NCBI GenBank assembly: GCA_003649845.1 | Contig: QMTB01000092.1 | Location: 1 to 6,452, forward strand | From: Thermoplasmata archaeon | GTDB lineage: Archaea > Thermoplasmatota > E2 > DHVEG-1 | Reading direction: 5' to 3' | Length of the DNA: 6,452 nucleotides | The notes under the pieces: generated by a model | What the model saw: the letters and a program-made list of their open reading frames with translations, nothing else | What the model was told of the DNA's origin: nothing | Database searches by the model: none | Translations under genes and position numbers: made by a program | Part shown: positions 1-5,302 of the stretch, one piece after another | Layout: every line of letters begins with the position of its first letter | Numbering within the stretch: position 1 is the first letter of the stretch

Positions 1-105
1 ATAAATATGAGTTAATATTTATAGCATTGAATTTCGATTATTTCATATATCCCAATGTAAATCTGAATCTAATTATGAAAAAACATAACATTTTTAGATC
101 AAATA
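1..105. other. Non-coding sequence downstream of the gcv operon
   Basis: This AT-rich stretch has stops in all frames, and I see no RNA gene, repeat or promoter that I would defend. It follows the metallopeptidase stop codon and holds only a possible poly-U termination signal for that operon. Any gene to the left begins or ends outside the window. Confidence 0.6.
78..83 (-). terminator. Possible poly-U terminator of the gcvT-gcvH-metallopeptidase operon
   Basis: On the minus strand a run of six T lies 22 nt past the metallopeptidase stop, and a run of five T (91-95) lies closer still. Archaeal RNA polymerase can terminate at U-tracts without a stem. The background is AT-rich, so runs like this also arise by chance and the call is tentative. 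Confidence 0.3.
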
Positions 106-612
106 CTATAACTCTTCATCTCTATTCATACCAATTGCTATCAGATAACCTTTTGCTCTCTCACTATATCTATATTCATTTACCTTCTCCCAGAATTTCT
201 TAGAATGATCAGGATGGATAAGATGTGTAAGTTCATGTAATATAACATAATCTTGCACCCAACTCGGCATTTTAGCTACTCTATCTGATATTCTAATCAT
301 CTTTGCTTCAGGTGTACAACTACCAAACCTTTTATTCTGATTACTCACATATTTTATAGTAAAATCTAGAGAGCCGTTGAAGAATTTTTTATTTATCTTC
401 TCAGCTCGTTCTACAAGATGTTTTTCACTTCCAATAAGTTCTCTCTTCTTTAGAAAACGATTCTTCATATATTTAATCCATTTCTCTTCTTCTCTCTTTG
501 TTAAATTCTCTGGTAAATATATCTTTAAAACATCATCTACTAGTTTAGCTTGAATTGTCTTCCTTCTACGACTACTTCTAATTATCTCAACGTCTAGATC
601 TTTGGATTCCAT
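106..612 (-). CDS. YgjP/DUF45 family zinc metallopeptidase (M48-like, SprT-like fold)
   Basis: Predicted soluble zinc metallopeptidase of the YgjP-like (DUF45, COG1451) family; the physiological substrate is unknown. With the start chosen here it has 168 residues. The N-terminal part carries the family's basic strand (RSSRRRKTI, about residues 12-20). The RFGSC motif follows at about 96-100. The catalytic HELTH is at 126-130 (zinc ligands H126 and H130, catalytic E127), with the third ligand H136 in the family pattern HSxxFW. There is no signal peptide or membrane segment. The open frame extends 13 codons upstream to 651, but that Met has no Shine-Dalgarno site and would overlap gcvH by 29 nt. 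Met14, used here, has AGGT (618-621) 5 nt upstream and leaves a 10-nt gap to gcvH. It is the last gene of the gcvT-gcvH operon; a link to glycine cleavage is not implied by the family. Family call firm, role open. Confidence 0.88.
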   Translation of the reverse strand: MESKDLDVEIIRSSRRRKTIQAKLVDDVLKIYLPENLTKREEEKWIKYMKNRFLKKRELIGSEKHLVERAEKINKKFFNGSLDFTIKYVSNQNKRFGSCTPEAKMIRISDRVAKMPSWVQDYVILHELTHLIHPDHSKKFWEKVNEYRYSERAKGYLIAIGMNRDEEL

Positions 613-622
613 AAAAAACCTA

Positions 623-1000
623 TTAGATAATCTTTTTATAACCCTCTGCATCTAGCAATGAATCAAGCTCGTTTTTATCTTTAACTTCTATCTCAACAAG
701 CCAACCGTCATCATAAGGGCTTTTATTGATAACCTCTGGTGTATCTTCAAGTTCCTTATTTACTTTAACAATCTTGCCGCTCACTGGTGCATAGATTTCT
801 GATACTGATTTTACAGATTCTACTGTGCAAAGTTCATCACCTTTCTTAACTTCTTTACCTTCCTCTGGTAATTCTACGTAGACTATATCTGTAAGCTCTG
901 ATTGTGCATGATCAGTGATTCCAACAACAGCTATATTCTCTCTAATTTTAACCCATTCATGGGTTTCTGTATATTTTAGATCATCTCTAACCTCTGCCAT
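623..1000 (-). CDS. gcvH: Glycine cleavage system H protein (lipoyl carrier)
   Basis: GcvH carries the aminomethyl group left after glycine decarboxylation on a lipoyl arm, shuttling it from the P protein to GcvT and then to the dihydrolipoamide dehydrogenase. At 125 residues it is full length for the family. It opens with the typical YTETHEW segment (residues 10-16) and GITDHAQSELTDIV (27-40). The lipoylation site lies in ESVKS, making K64 the modified lysine, followed by YAPVSGKIVKVN (70-81) and the NKSPYDDGWL segment near the C-terminus. The start has a weak Shine-Dalgarno-like GGATGAT (1005-1011) 4 nt upstream. It sits 37 nt downstream of gcvT and 10 nt upstream of the metallopeptidase, so it is probably co-transcribed with both. 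No lipoate ligase or lipoyl synthase is present in the window. Confidence 0.96.
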   Translation of the reverse strand: MAEVRDDLKYTETHEWVKIRENIAVVGITDHAQSELTDIVYVELPEEGKEVKKGDELCTVESVKSVSEIYAPVSGKIVKVNKELEDTPEVINKSPYDDGWLVEIEVKDKNELDSLLDAEGYKKII

Positions 1001-1037
1001 TTATATCATCCATCCATCTGGTATCTCAAATAGGGTT

Positions 1038-2153
1038 TTAACTCTTATGGGTTTTCAACCAATCTTGTTTTACAAAAGGAGGTTTCACAACCTTTGCCTT
1101 AACAGGTTTACCTCTAATTATTATATCAACTTCTAAACCTTCCTTCTGAAAACCTGGGTTTAGATAAGCCATGGCGATACCTTTGTTTAAACAAGGTGAC
1201 ATAGTTCCACTAGATACAACACCTATCTTCTCTCCATTCTTCTCTACCTCACATCCATGTCTAGGTATACCTTTATCTATACATTCAAGACAGGTTAACC
1301 TGGGATAATCTCCTTCCTCCTTCTGTTTAATAAGAGCTTCTTTACCTATAAAATCATGATCCCAGTTTATAGCCCAAGATAACATGGCTTCTAAAGGTGT
1401 ATGACCCCCTTCAAACTCATTCCCTGCTAGTAGAAAACATTTCTCTAATCTAAGTGTATCCCTAGCTCCTAAACCAATGGGTTTAATATTATATTCTTTA
1501 CCTGCCTCTAGTATATCCATGAATATATGTTTAGCTACATCTGTAGGTGTAACCTGTAACTCGAAACCTAACTCACCAGTATAACCAGTATGAGATAATA
1601 TACATTTCTCTCCTGAAACATTAGCATATCTACATGCGAAGAAACCAACTGTATTTAGATCTACATCTGTTAGTTTCTGTAAGGTATCTCTAGATTTAGG
1701 CCCTTGAATAGCTAGTATAACAAAATCCTTGGATACATTAGTAGCTTCTGCATCTATATTATACTCCTCTGCTTTCTCATTCAACCAAGATGTAACTGTT
1801 TCATCCATTCCAGCATTAGGTATAACCATATATCTATCTTTATCAATATGGAGAAAGATCACATCATCAATAATAGTGCCATCTTCTCTTAGAATAGCAG
1901 TATACTGACTACGCTCTTCTTTAATCCTAGATGCATCTTCTATGGTAGTTAATGATAACAGTTTCTCAGCTTCTCTACCGGTAACCCATACGTTACTCAT
2001 ATGGGATACATCGAATAAACCAACGGTTTCCCTAACTGTCAGATGCTCTTCTTTTATAGATGTAAATTGTAGTGGCATCTCGAAACCTGCAAACTCTGTA
2101 AACTTTGCACCAAGTTTTTTATGTAATGGATATAGTGGTGATCTTTTCAACAT
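1038..2153 (-). CDS. gcvT: Glycine cleavage system T protein (aminomethyltransferase)
   Basis: GcvT releases ammonia from the aminomethyl-lipoyl arm of GcvH and moves the one-carbon unit to a tetrahydrofolate-type pterin. Which C1 carrier this archaeon uses cannot be read here. The 371-residue product matches the usual length of about 365. Visible signatures are FAGFEMPLQF (21-30), GLFDVSHM (45-52), the conserved acidic pair in IIDDVIF (D96/D97, one being the catalytic/folate-binding Asp), SHTGYTGELGFEL (187-199), GARDTLRLE (229-237), TPLEA (252-256) and the C-terminal GIPRHGCEV and GVVSSGTMSP. The frame is open to a Met at 2210, but those 19 extra residues precede the family's N-terminus and lie upstream of the probable TATA box. 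Met20, used here, has GGGGAT (2159-2164) 5 nt upstream. First gene of the gcvT-gcvH-metallopeptidase operon; the P subunits must be encoded elsewhere. Confidence 0.95.
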   Translation of the reverse strand: MLKRSPLYPLHKKLGAKFTEFAGFEMPLQFTSIKEEHLTVRETVGLFDVSHMSNVWVTGREAEKLLSLTTIEDASRIKEERSQYTAILREDGTIIDDVIFLHIDKDRYMVIPNAGMDETVTSWLNEKAEEYNIDAEATNVSKDFVILAIQGPKSRDTLQKLTDVDLNTVGFFACRYANVSGEKCILSHTGYTGELGFELQVTPTDVAKHIFMDILEAGKEYNIKPIGLGARDTLRLEKCFLLAGNEFEGGHTPLEAMLSWAINWDHDFIGKEALIKQKEEGDYPRLTCLECIDKGIPRHGCEVEKNGEKIGVVSSGTMSPCLNKGIAMAYLNPGFQKEGLEVDIIIRGKPVKAKVVKPPFVKQDWLKTHKS

Positions 2154-2158
2154 TATAA

Positions 2159-2171
2159 ATCCCCAGAGGGG
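2159..2171 (-). promoter_or_regulatory. gcvT ribosome binding site inside a small palindrome
   Basis: On the minus strand GGGGAT (2159-2164) lies 5 nt before the chosen gcvT start and decides that start. The same G run forms one arm of a perfect inverted repeat, CCCC-TCT-GGGG (2161-2171), a GC-rich spot in AT-rich surroundings. In RNA this would be a 4-bp G-C stem with a 3-nt loop that buries the SD; in DNA it is a possible short operator. The arms are short, so function is inferred only. Confidence 0.45.
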
Positions 2172-2186
2172 TATAACAAGTAGATG

Positions 2187-2201
2187 TAGTTTAACATTTC
2201 G
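2187..2201 (-). promoter_or_regulatory. Predicted BRE/TATA promoter of the gcv operon
   Basis: On the minus strand, CGAAATG (BRE-like, 2195-2201) runs directly into TTAAACTA (TATA-like, 2187-2194). The TATA end is 33 nt before the gcvT start, which predicts transcription starting about 10-15 nt upstream of the ATG. The BRE resembles the one before TFB (CGAAACA). The TATA match is imperfect, so the call is moderate. Confidence 0.5.
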
Positions 2202-2216
2202 AAACTTCAATAGGCG

Positions 2217-2231
2217 ACAATAATTTAACTA
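2217..2231 (+). promoter_or_regulatory. Predicted flpA promoter (possibly leaderless transcript)
   Basis: TTTAACTA (2224-2231), preceded by the A-rich ACAATAA as a weak BRE, ends 25 nt before the flpA ATG. That spacing puts the start of transcription at or within a few nt of the start codon. No Shine-Dalgarno motif precedes the ATG. Both facts fit a leaderless mRNA, common in archaea. The TATA box is weak. Confidence 0.4.
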
Positions 2232-2256
2232 TCAACTTTCTTACCAATAGTCAATT

Positions 2257-2919
2257 ATGCAAGCTACAGAGATAGAGGGAGTATTCAAGAGAAATGGTAG
2301 ATTGTATACTATAAACCTCTGTAAAGGTATGAGGGTTTATGGTGAATCATTAAAAACAGTAGATGGAGTAGAATATAGATCTTGGAATCCCTATAGGAGT
2401 AAACTAGCTGCAGCTATACTTAAAGGAATTAAAATAGATACTCTCAATAAGAATTCAAAGGTATTATATCTTGGAGCAGCAACTGGTACAACAGTTAGTC
2501 ATCTCTCAGATATAGTTTCAGAGATCTATGCTGTTGAATATTCTGCTTTTGCAATGAAGAAACTCCTTGAATTAGCTAAGAAAAGATCAAATATAATACC
2601 TATACTTGCAGATGCAAATCATCCTCATCGTTATCTCTCTATAGTTCCAAAGGTAGATTTTCTCTACCAAGATATCTCTCAGAGGAATCAAGTAGATATC
2701 TTTATAGAGAATGTCGACATGTATCTTAAATCAGATGGCAGAGGATTATTGATGGTTAAAACAAGAAGTATAGATGTTGCTCTACCTCCTGAGAAGATAG
2801 TAGTTGAGATAGAGGAAGAGATTAGAAAACATGGTTTCAATGTTTTACAGAAGAAATATCTTAAACCATATGAAAAAGATCATGCAGCTCTACTAGTAGA
2901 GGGGAATGGAAACATATGA
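2257..2919 (+). CDS. flpA: Fibrillarin-like rRNA/tRNA 2'-O-methyltransferase
   Basis: Catalytic subunit of archaeal C/D-box sRNPs: it transfers methyl from SAM to ribose 2'-OH at positions of pre-rRNA (and some tRNA) chosen by guide RNAs, working with Nop5 and L7Ae. The 220-residue length is typical. A short N-terminal beta domain is followed by EYRSWNPYRSKLAA (39-52), the SAM loop in VLYLGAATGTTVSHLSD (69-85), AVEYS (92-96), VDFLYQDISQRNQ (133-145) and LLMVKTRSID (164-173). The fibrillarin catalytic tetrad K-D-K-H can be assigned to K49, D139, K168 and H209. ATG at 2257 gives the normal N-terminus. Its stop overlaps the start of the next gene (ATGA), so the two are translationally coupled. 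The usual partner gene nop5 is not adjacent on either side. Confidence 0.96.
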   Translation: MQATEIEGVFKRNGRLYTINLCKGMRVYGESLKTVDGVEYRSWNPYRSKLAAAILKGIKIDTLNKNSKVLYLGAATGTTVSHLSDIVSEIYAVEYSAFAMKKLLELAKKRSNIIPILADANHPHRYLSIVPKVDFLYQDISQRNQVDIFIENVDMYLKSDGRGLLMVKTRSIDVALPPEKIVVEIEEEIRKHGFNVLQKKYLKPYEKDHAALLVEGNGNI

Positions 2920-3572
2920 GGAAATACATTGAGGAATCTATCAAAATAGTTCTACCAGGAGTTATAGGTTTAATAGGTATATTATTAGGTGGATATCTAG
3001 CGGTTGATAAACCTTTTAGATATTGGTCTCTACTTGCAGCATACTTCTTTCCACCTTTAGGTAAAGAAAGTGTTATACCATTGGGTATTGCAGCTGGTAT
3101 TCACCCACTTGTAATGGCTTTATCTGTAGCTTTTATAGATATAGTTGTAGCATTATTTTTAATGTGGAACTATGATTTCGCAAAAAAGATACCATTTATA
3201 GGGCCATTTATAGAAAAAGTAGAGAATATAGGTAGAAGTTCTTCAAATAAATATAGTTGGATTAAACCACTTAGATTTATAGGTATAGTATTATTTGTCA
3301 TGGTACCTTTTCAAGGCTCAGGAGGTGTAGTAGGTTCTATACTTGGTAGACTTATTGGTATGTCTCCATTAAACACCTTCCTTGCAATTACTACAGGAAG
3401 TATAACAGGTTGTATATTGATAGCATACTTTGCAGAGACGATTAAAATAGTATTTCTACAAAATTTTATACTAGGACTTATACTTGTAATTCTAATATTG
3501 ATTATAGGAATCATGGTAGTAGTATATATGAGAAATAGAAACAAGGTTAATAAAACAAGGTTTAGACGGTGA
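2916..3572 (+). CDS. PF06695-type multi-pass membrane protein (small multidrug export family, COG2426)
   Basis: Predicted polytopic membrane protein of 218 residues. Hydrophobic segments run at about 9-30, 36-60, 62-83, 119-131, 152-174 and 182-204. A hydrophilic stretch at 86-117 and a basic tail (from about 205, RNRNKVNKTRFRR) are probably cytoplasmic. The family signature is visible twice: GKESVIPLGIAAG (49-61) and VMVPFQGSGGVVGSILGRL (128-146), proline/glycine-rich motifs in or beside the membrane. The family is annotated as small multidrug export, but the transport role is weakly supported and the substrate is unknown. The start overlaps the flpA stop as ATGA; a purine run AGGGG (2900-2904) lies 11 nt upstream. 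Its last 11 nt overlap the tail of the convergent prenyl synthase gene. Family likely, function open. Confidence 0.85.
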   Translation: MRKYIEESIKIVLPGVIGLIGILLGGYLAVDKPFRYWSLLAAYFFPPLGKESVIPLGIAAGIHPLVMALSVAFIDIVVALFLMWNYDFAKKIPFIGPFIEKVENIGRSSSNKYSWIKPLRFIGIVLFVMVPFQGSGGVVGSILGRLIGMSPLNTFLAITTGSITGCILIAYFAETIKIVFLQNFILGLILVILILIIGIMVVVYMRNRNKVNKTRFRR

Positions 3573-4536
3573 TATTTACCTCTTTGAGCATGCTGTTAAT
3601 TATATATGATGGCGCCTGTTGAAGTAATTCTTTATAAACTGATGTAGGTATAATATCTGATCTACTAAGTTCTTCTGCTCTCTTTAGATGTCTCTTAATC
3701 TCCTCTATATATAGATTTTTTATCTCCTCAGAGTGTTTAGCTAGTTTCCTCCTTATAGCTTGTATTCTTAGAGAGGAGTTATCTACTGCTCTATTCTCTA
3801 GTCTAGTAAGTAAAGGTATTATAACGCTATCTATCATCTCTCCATTTTCTAGATCAACTAGGTCATCAGCAAGTTGATATGCAAGTCCAATCTCTCGTCC
3901 ATATTCTCCTAATATATTTAATATCTCTCCTCTAGCATCTGCTTCCATAGCCCCTGCTTTACATGCTGCGCAGAAGAGAGAAGCAGTTTTCATATTAATT
4001 ATCCTATAATATTCTTTAAACATCTTTGATTTAGATGATAAACCTGTTCCATTATCTTGAGAAGCAGTTGAAGCATTATATTCTACTTCTTTTATCTCCC
4101 CAGTTAAAACCTCATCCCATGTATCAACATAGAGTTTCGCTATTCTATTTCCATGGCTTAATGCGATATTGAAACCAATGGATAACATTTTATGTCCTAT
4201 CAATAAAGCTTTAGGTATACCTTCTACTATATGAAAAGCTGGTCTACCACGTCTAACCTTATCTCCATCAATAATATCATCATGTACAAGAGAAGCCGTG
4301 TGAGCAAGTTCAATAGCGATACCACCTTCTATAGATTTATCATGCATCTCAGAGGTTTCATTACCTCTTGTACATGTTTTAAAAGATAGATGTGAAATAA
4401 CTGGTCTAAGACGTTTACCAGCTTCAAGTATCTTCAGTATATCTTTATCTTTAATCGTTTCATGGATCTTCTTCTCCAGATATCCTCTGGTTTCCTCGAA
4501 AAAACGTTCGATTGTTATTGAAGGATTATCTGTCAT
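3562..4536 (-). CDS. Polyprenyl diphosphate synthase (trans, IspA/IdsA family), possibly long-chain
   Basis: Head-to-tail prenyltransferase that adds isopentenyl diphosphate units to an allylic diphosphate, with 324 residues. Visible are GKRLRP (40-45), the first Asp-rich motif DDIID (86-90) followed by RRGRP (95-99), MKTASLF (182-188) and the second Asp-rich motif DDLVD (224-228). Five residues before the first Asp motif is Ala81 (HTASLVHDD). Known archaeal GGPP synthases and FPP synthases have an aromatic there as a chain-length stop, while octaprenyl-type enzymes have Ala, so the product may be longer than C20. After the second Asp motif the usual GK...D...GK segment is replaced by a short GEMIDSVIIPLL. 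A hydrophilic insert lies at about 155-172. The start is supported by AGAGGAG (4542-4548) 5 nt upstream. It is alone on its transcript, with its own promoter at 4606-4620. Family certain, product length inferred. Confidence 0.93.
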   Translation of the reverse strand: MTDNPSITIERFFEETRGYLEKKIHETIKDKDILKILEAGKRLRPVISHLSFKTCTRGNETSEMHDKSIEGGIAIELAHTASLVHDDIIDGDKVRRGRPAFHIVEGIPKALLIGHKMLSIGFNIALSHGNRIAKLYVDTWDEVLTGEIKEVEYNASTASQDNGTGLSSKSKMFKEYYRIINMKTASLFCAACKAGAMEADARGEILNILGEYGREIGLAYQLADDLVDLENGEMIDSVIIPLLTRLENRAVDNSSLRIQAIRRKLAKHSEEIKNLYIEEIKRHLKRAEELSRSDIIPTSVYKELLQQAPSYIINSMLKEVNITV

Positions 4537-4605
4537 CGTTACTCCTCTTATTTTTTTGATATAGTAAAGTTGATATTATTACCAAGATGCTAATCAACTA
4601 ATATG

Positions 4606-4620
4606 CTTATAAGTTTTCCC
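4606..4620 (-). promoter_or_regulatory. Predicted BRE/TATA promoter of the prenyl synthase gene
   Basis: On the minus strand GGGAAAA (BRE-like, 4614-4620) is followed directly by CTTATAAG (4606-4613). Transcription would start near 4583, giving a leader of about 45 nt that includes the AGAGGAG ribosome site. The spacing suits an archaeal promoter. Confidence 0.5.
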
Positions 4621-4625
4621 TGAAA

Positions 4626-4646
4626 AACATATGCCTGGCTCATGTT
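4626..4646. promoter_or_regulatory. 21-bp imperfect palindrome beside the prenyl synthase promoter
   Basis: Arms AACAT (4626-4630) and ATGTT (4642-4646) flank GCC-T-GGC (4633-4639), all centred on 4636; 8 of 10 base pairs are symmetrical. It lies 5 nt upstream of the BRE of the prenyl synthase promoter, a place where archaeal operators or activator sites occur. Read on the minus strand the right arm is followed by a T run (4623-4625, extending the arm's own TT), so it could instead be a stem-type terminator for rlmE. Either role is inferred. Confidence 0.35.
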
Positions 4647-4651
4647 CTCAT

Positions 4652-4656
4652 AAAAA
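4652..4656 (-). terminator. Possible U-tract terminator of the TFB-rlmE transcript
   Basis: A run of five T on the minus strand, 43 nt past the rlmE stop and just before the palindrome at 4626-4646. Archaeal termination at U-tracts makes this plausible, but the surrounding AT-richness makes chance runs common. Confidence 0.22.
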
Positions 4657-4699
4657 GTATATAGTAAAATATCTATATATAGTTTTATTAATATAATAT

Positions 4700-5302
4700 T
4701 TATCTCTTGAAGTTTTTTGCGATTATATATGTCTCGCTGCTACTTCTTCTAGAAGCAGGAGGTGTAAAAGGTTTTACTTGATTAAACCATCTTTTAACCT
4801 CTTTTATGAAATTTTCATATTCTGAACCCATAAATATTTTACATACAAAATTTCCTCCATCTCTAAGAAGTTCTCTTGCAACTTCTAAGGCTTTCTCACA
4901 TAGATATACGCTTCTAGCATGATCTATACTATATATACCAGATATATCTGGTGACATATCTGATAGAACTACATCAGCTGTTTTATCTCCTATAGCATTT
5001 TTTATACGGTTAATGGTTTCTGGATTAGTAATATCACCTTGTATAAAAATTACATTAGATATAGGTTGTATCATATCTAGATCTACACCTATAACTAAAC
5101 CATTAGGTCCAACTAATTCTAAAGCCACTTGACTCCATCCACCAGGTGCAGCACCTAGGTCAACGATGGTATCATTTCGATGAATTATATTAAATCTTTG
5201 TTGAATCTGTTTTAATTTGAAAGAAGAACGTGCTCTATAACCTTCCTTCTTGGCTTTCCTATAGAAGTAATCTTCCTTTCTCTCTCTATACCATCTCGTC
5301 AT
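4700..5302 (-). CDS. rlmE: RlmE/FtsJ family 23S rRNA (uridine-2'-O-)-methyltransferase
   Basis: Stand-alone SAM-dependent enzyme that methylates the 2'-OH of the conserved A-loop uridine (U2552 in E. coli numbering) of large-subunit rRNA. The 200 residues match the family. The N-terminus is basic (WYRERKEDYFYRKAKKEGY, 4-22), then RARSSFKL (23-30), the SAM loop VDLGAAPGGWSQVA (47-60), GVDL (72-75), VVLSDMSPD (111-119), VCKIFMG (153-159) and SSSETYIIAK (187-196). The K-D-K-E catalytic tetrad is assigned to K29, D115, K155 and E190. There is no archaeal C-terminal TRAM extension. The ATG overlaps the TFB stop (5299-5302, ATGA), and I see no Shine-Dalgarno site before it, so translation probably depends on coupling to TFB. 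Confidence is high for the family, good for the exact target. Confidence 0.95.
   Translation of the reverse strand: MTRWYRERKEDYFYRKAKKEGYRARSSFKLKQIQQRFNIIHRNDTIVDLGAAPGGWSQVALELVGPNGLVIGVDLDMIQPISNVIFIQGDITNPETINRIKNAIGDKTADVVLSDMSPDISGIYSIDHARSVYLCEKALEVARELLRDGGNFVCKIFMGSEYENFIKEVKRWFNQVKPFTPPASRRSSSETYIIAKNFKR

Larger units (their letters stand above)
4537..4699. other. 163-nt intergenic region between prenyl synthase and rlmE
   Basis: Very AT-rich with no open frame of note. It holds, from the prenyl synthase outward, a strong Shine-Dalgarno site, a BRE/TATA-like promoter, a 21-bp imperfect palindrome with a GC core, and A/T runs that may end the rlmE transcript. I saw no C/D-box motif pair or tRNA-like structure. 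Confidence 0.6.

Noticed and set aside
915..1136. Plus-strand open frame across the gcvH start and gcvT end
   Set aside because: Antisense to two well-supported genes, with no recognisable domain and no promoter or ribosome site; a shadow frame.
1942..2223. Plus-strand open frame opposite the gcvT N-terminus
   Set aside because: It is antisense to conserved gcvT coding sequence and has low-complexity, non-family-like translation.
2154..2256. Glycine riboswitch or other structured leader before gcvT
   Set aside because: The predicted leader is only about 10-15 nt, and the whole intergenic gap is 103 nt shared with a divergent promoter; no aptamer-like conserved elements are visible.
3311..3544. 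Minus-strand frame opposite the membrane protein gene
   Set aside because: Ile/Thr-rich shadow of hydrophobic codons on the other strand, with no ribosome site.
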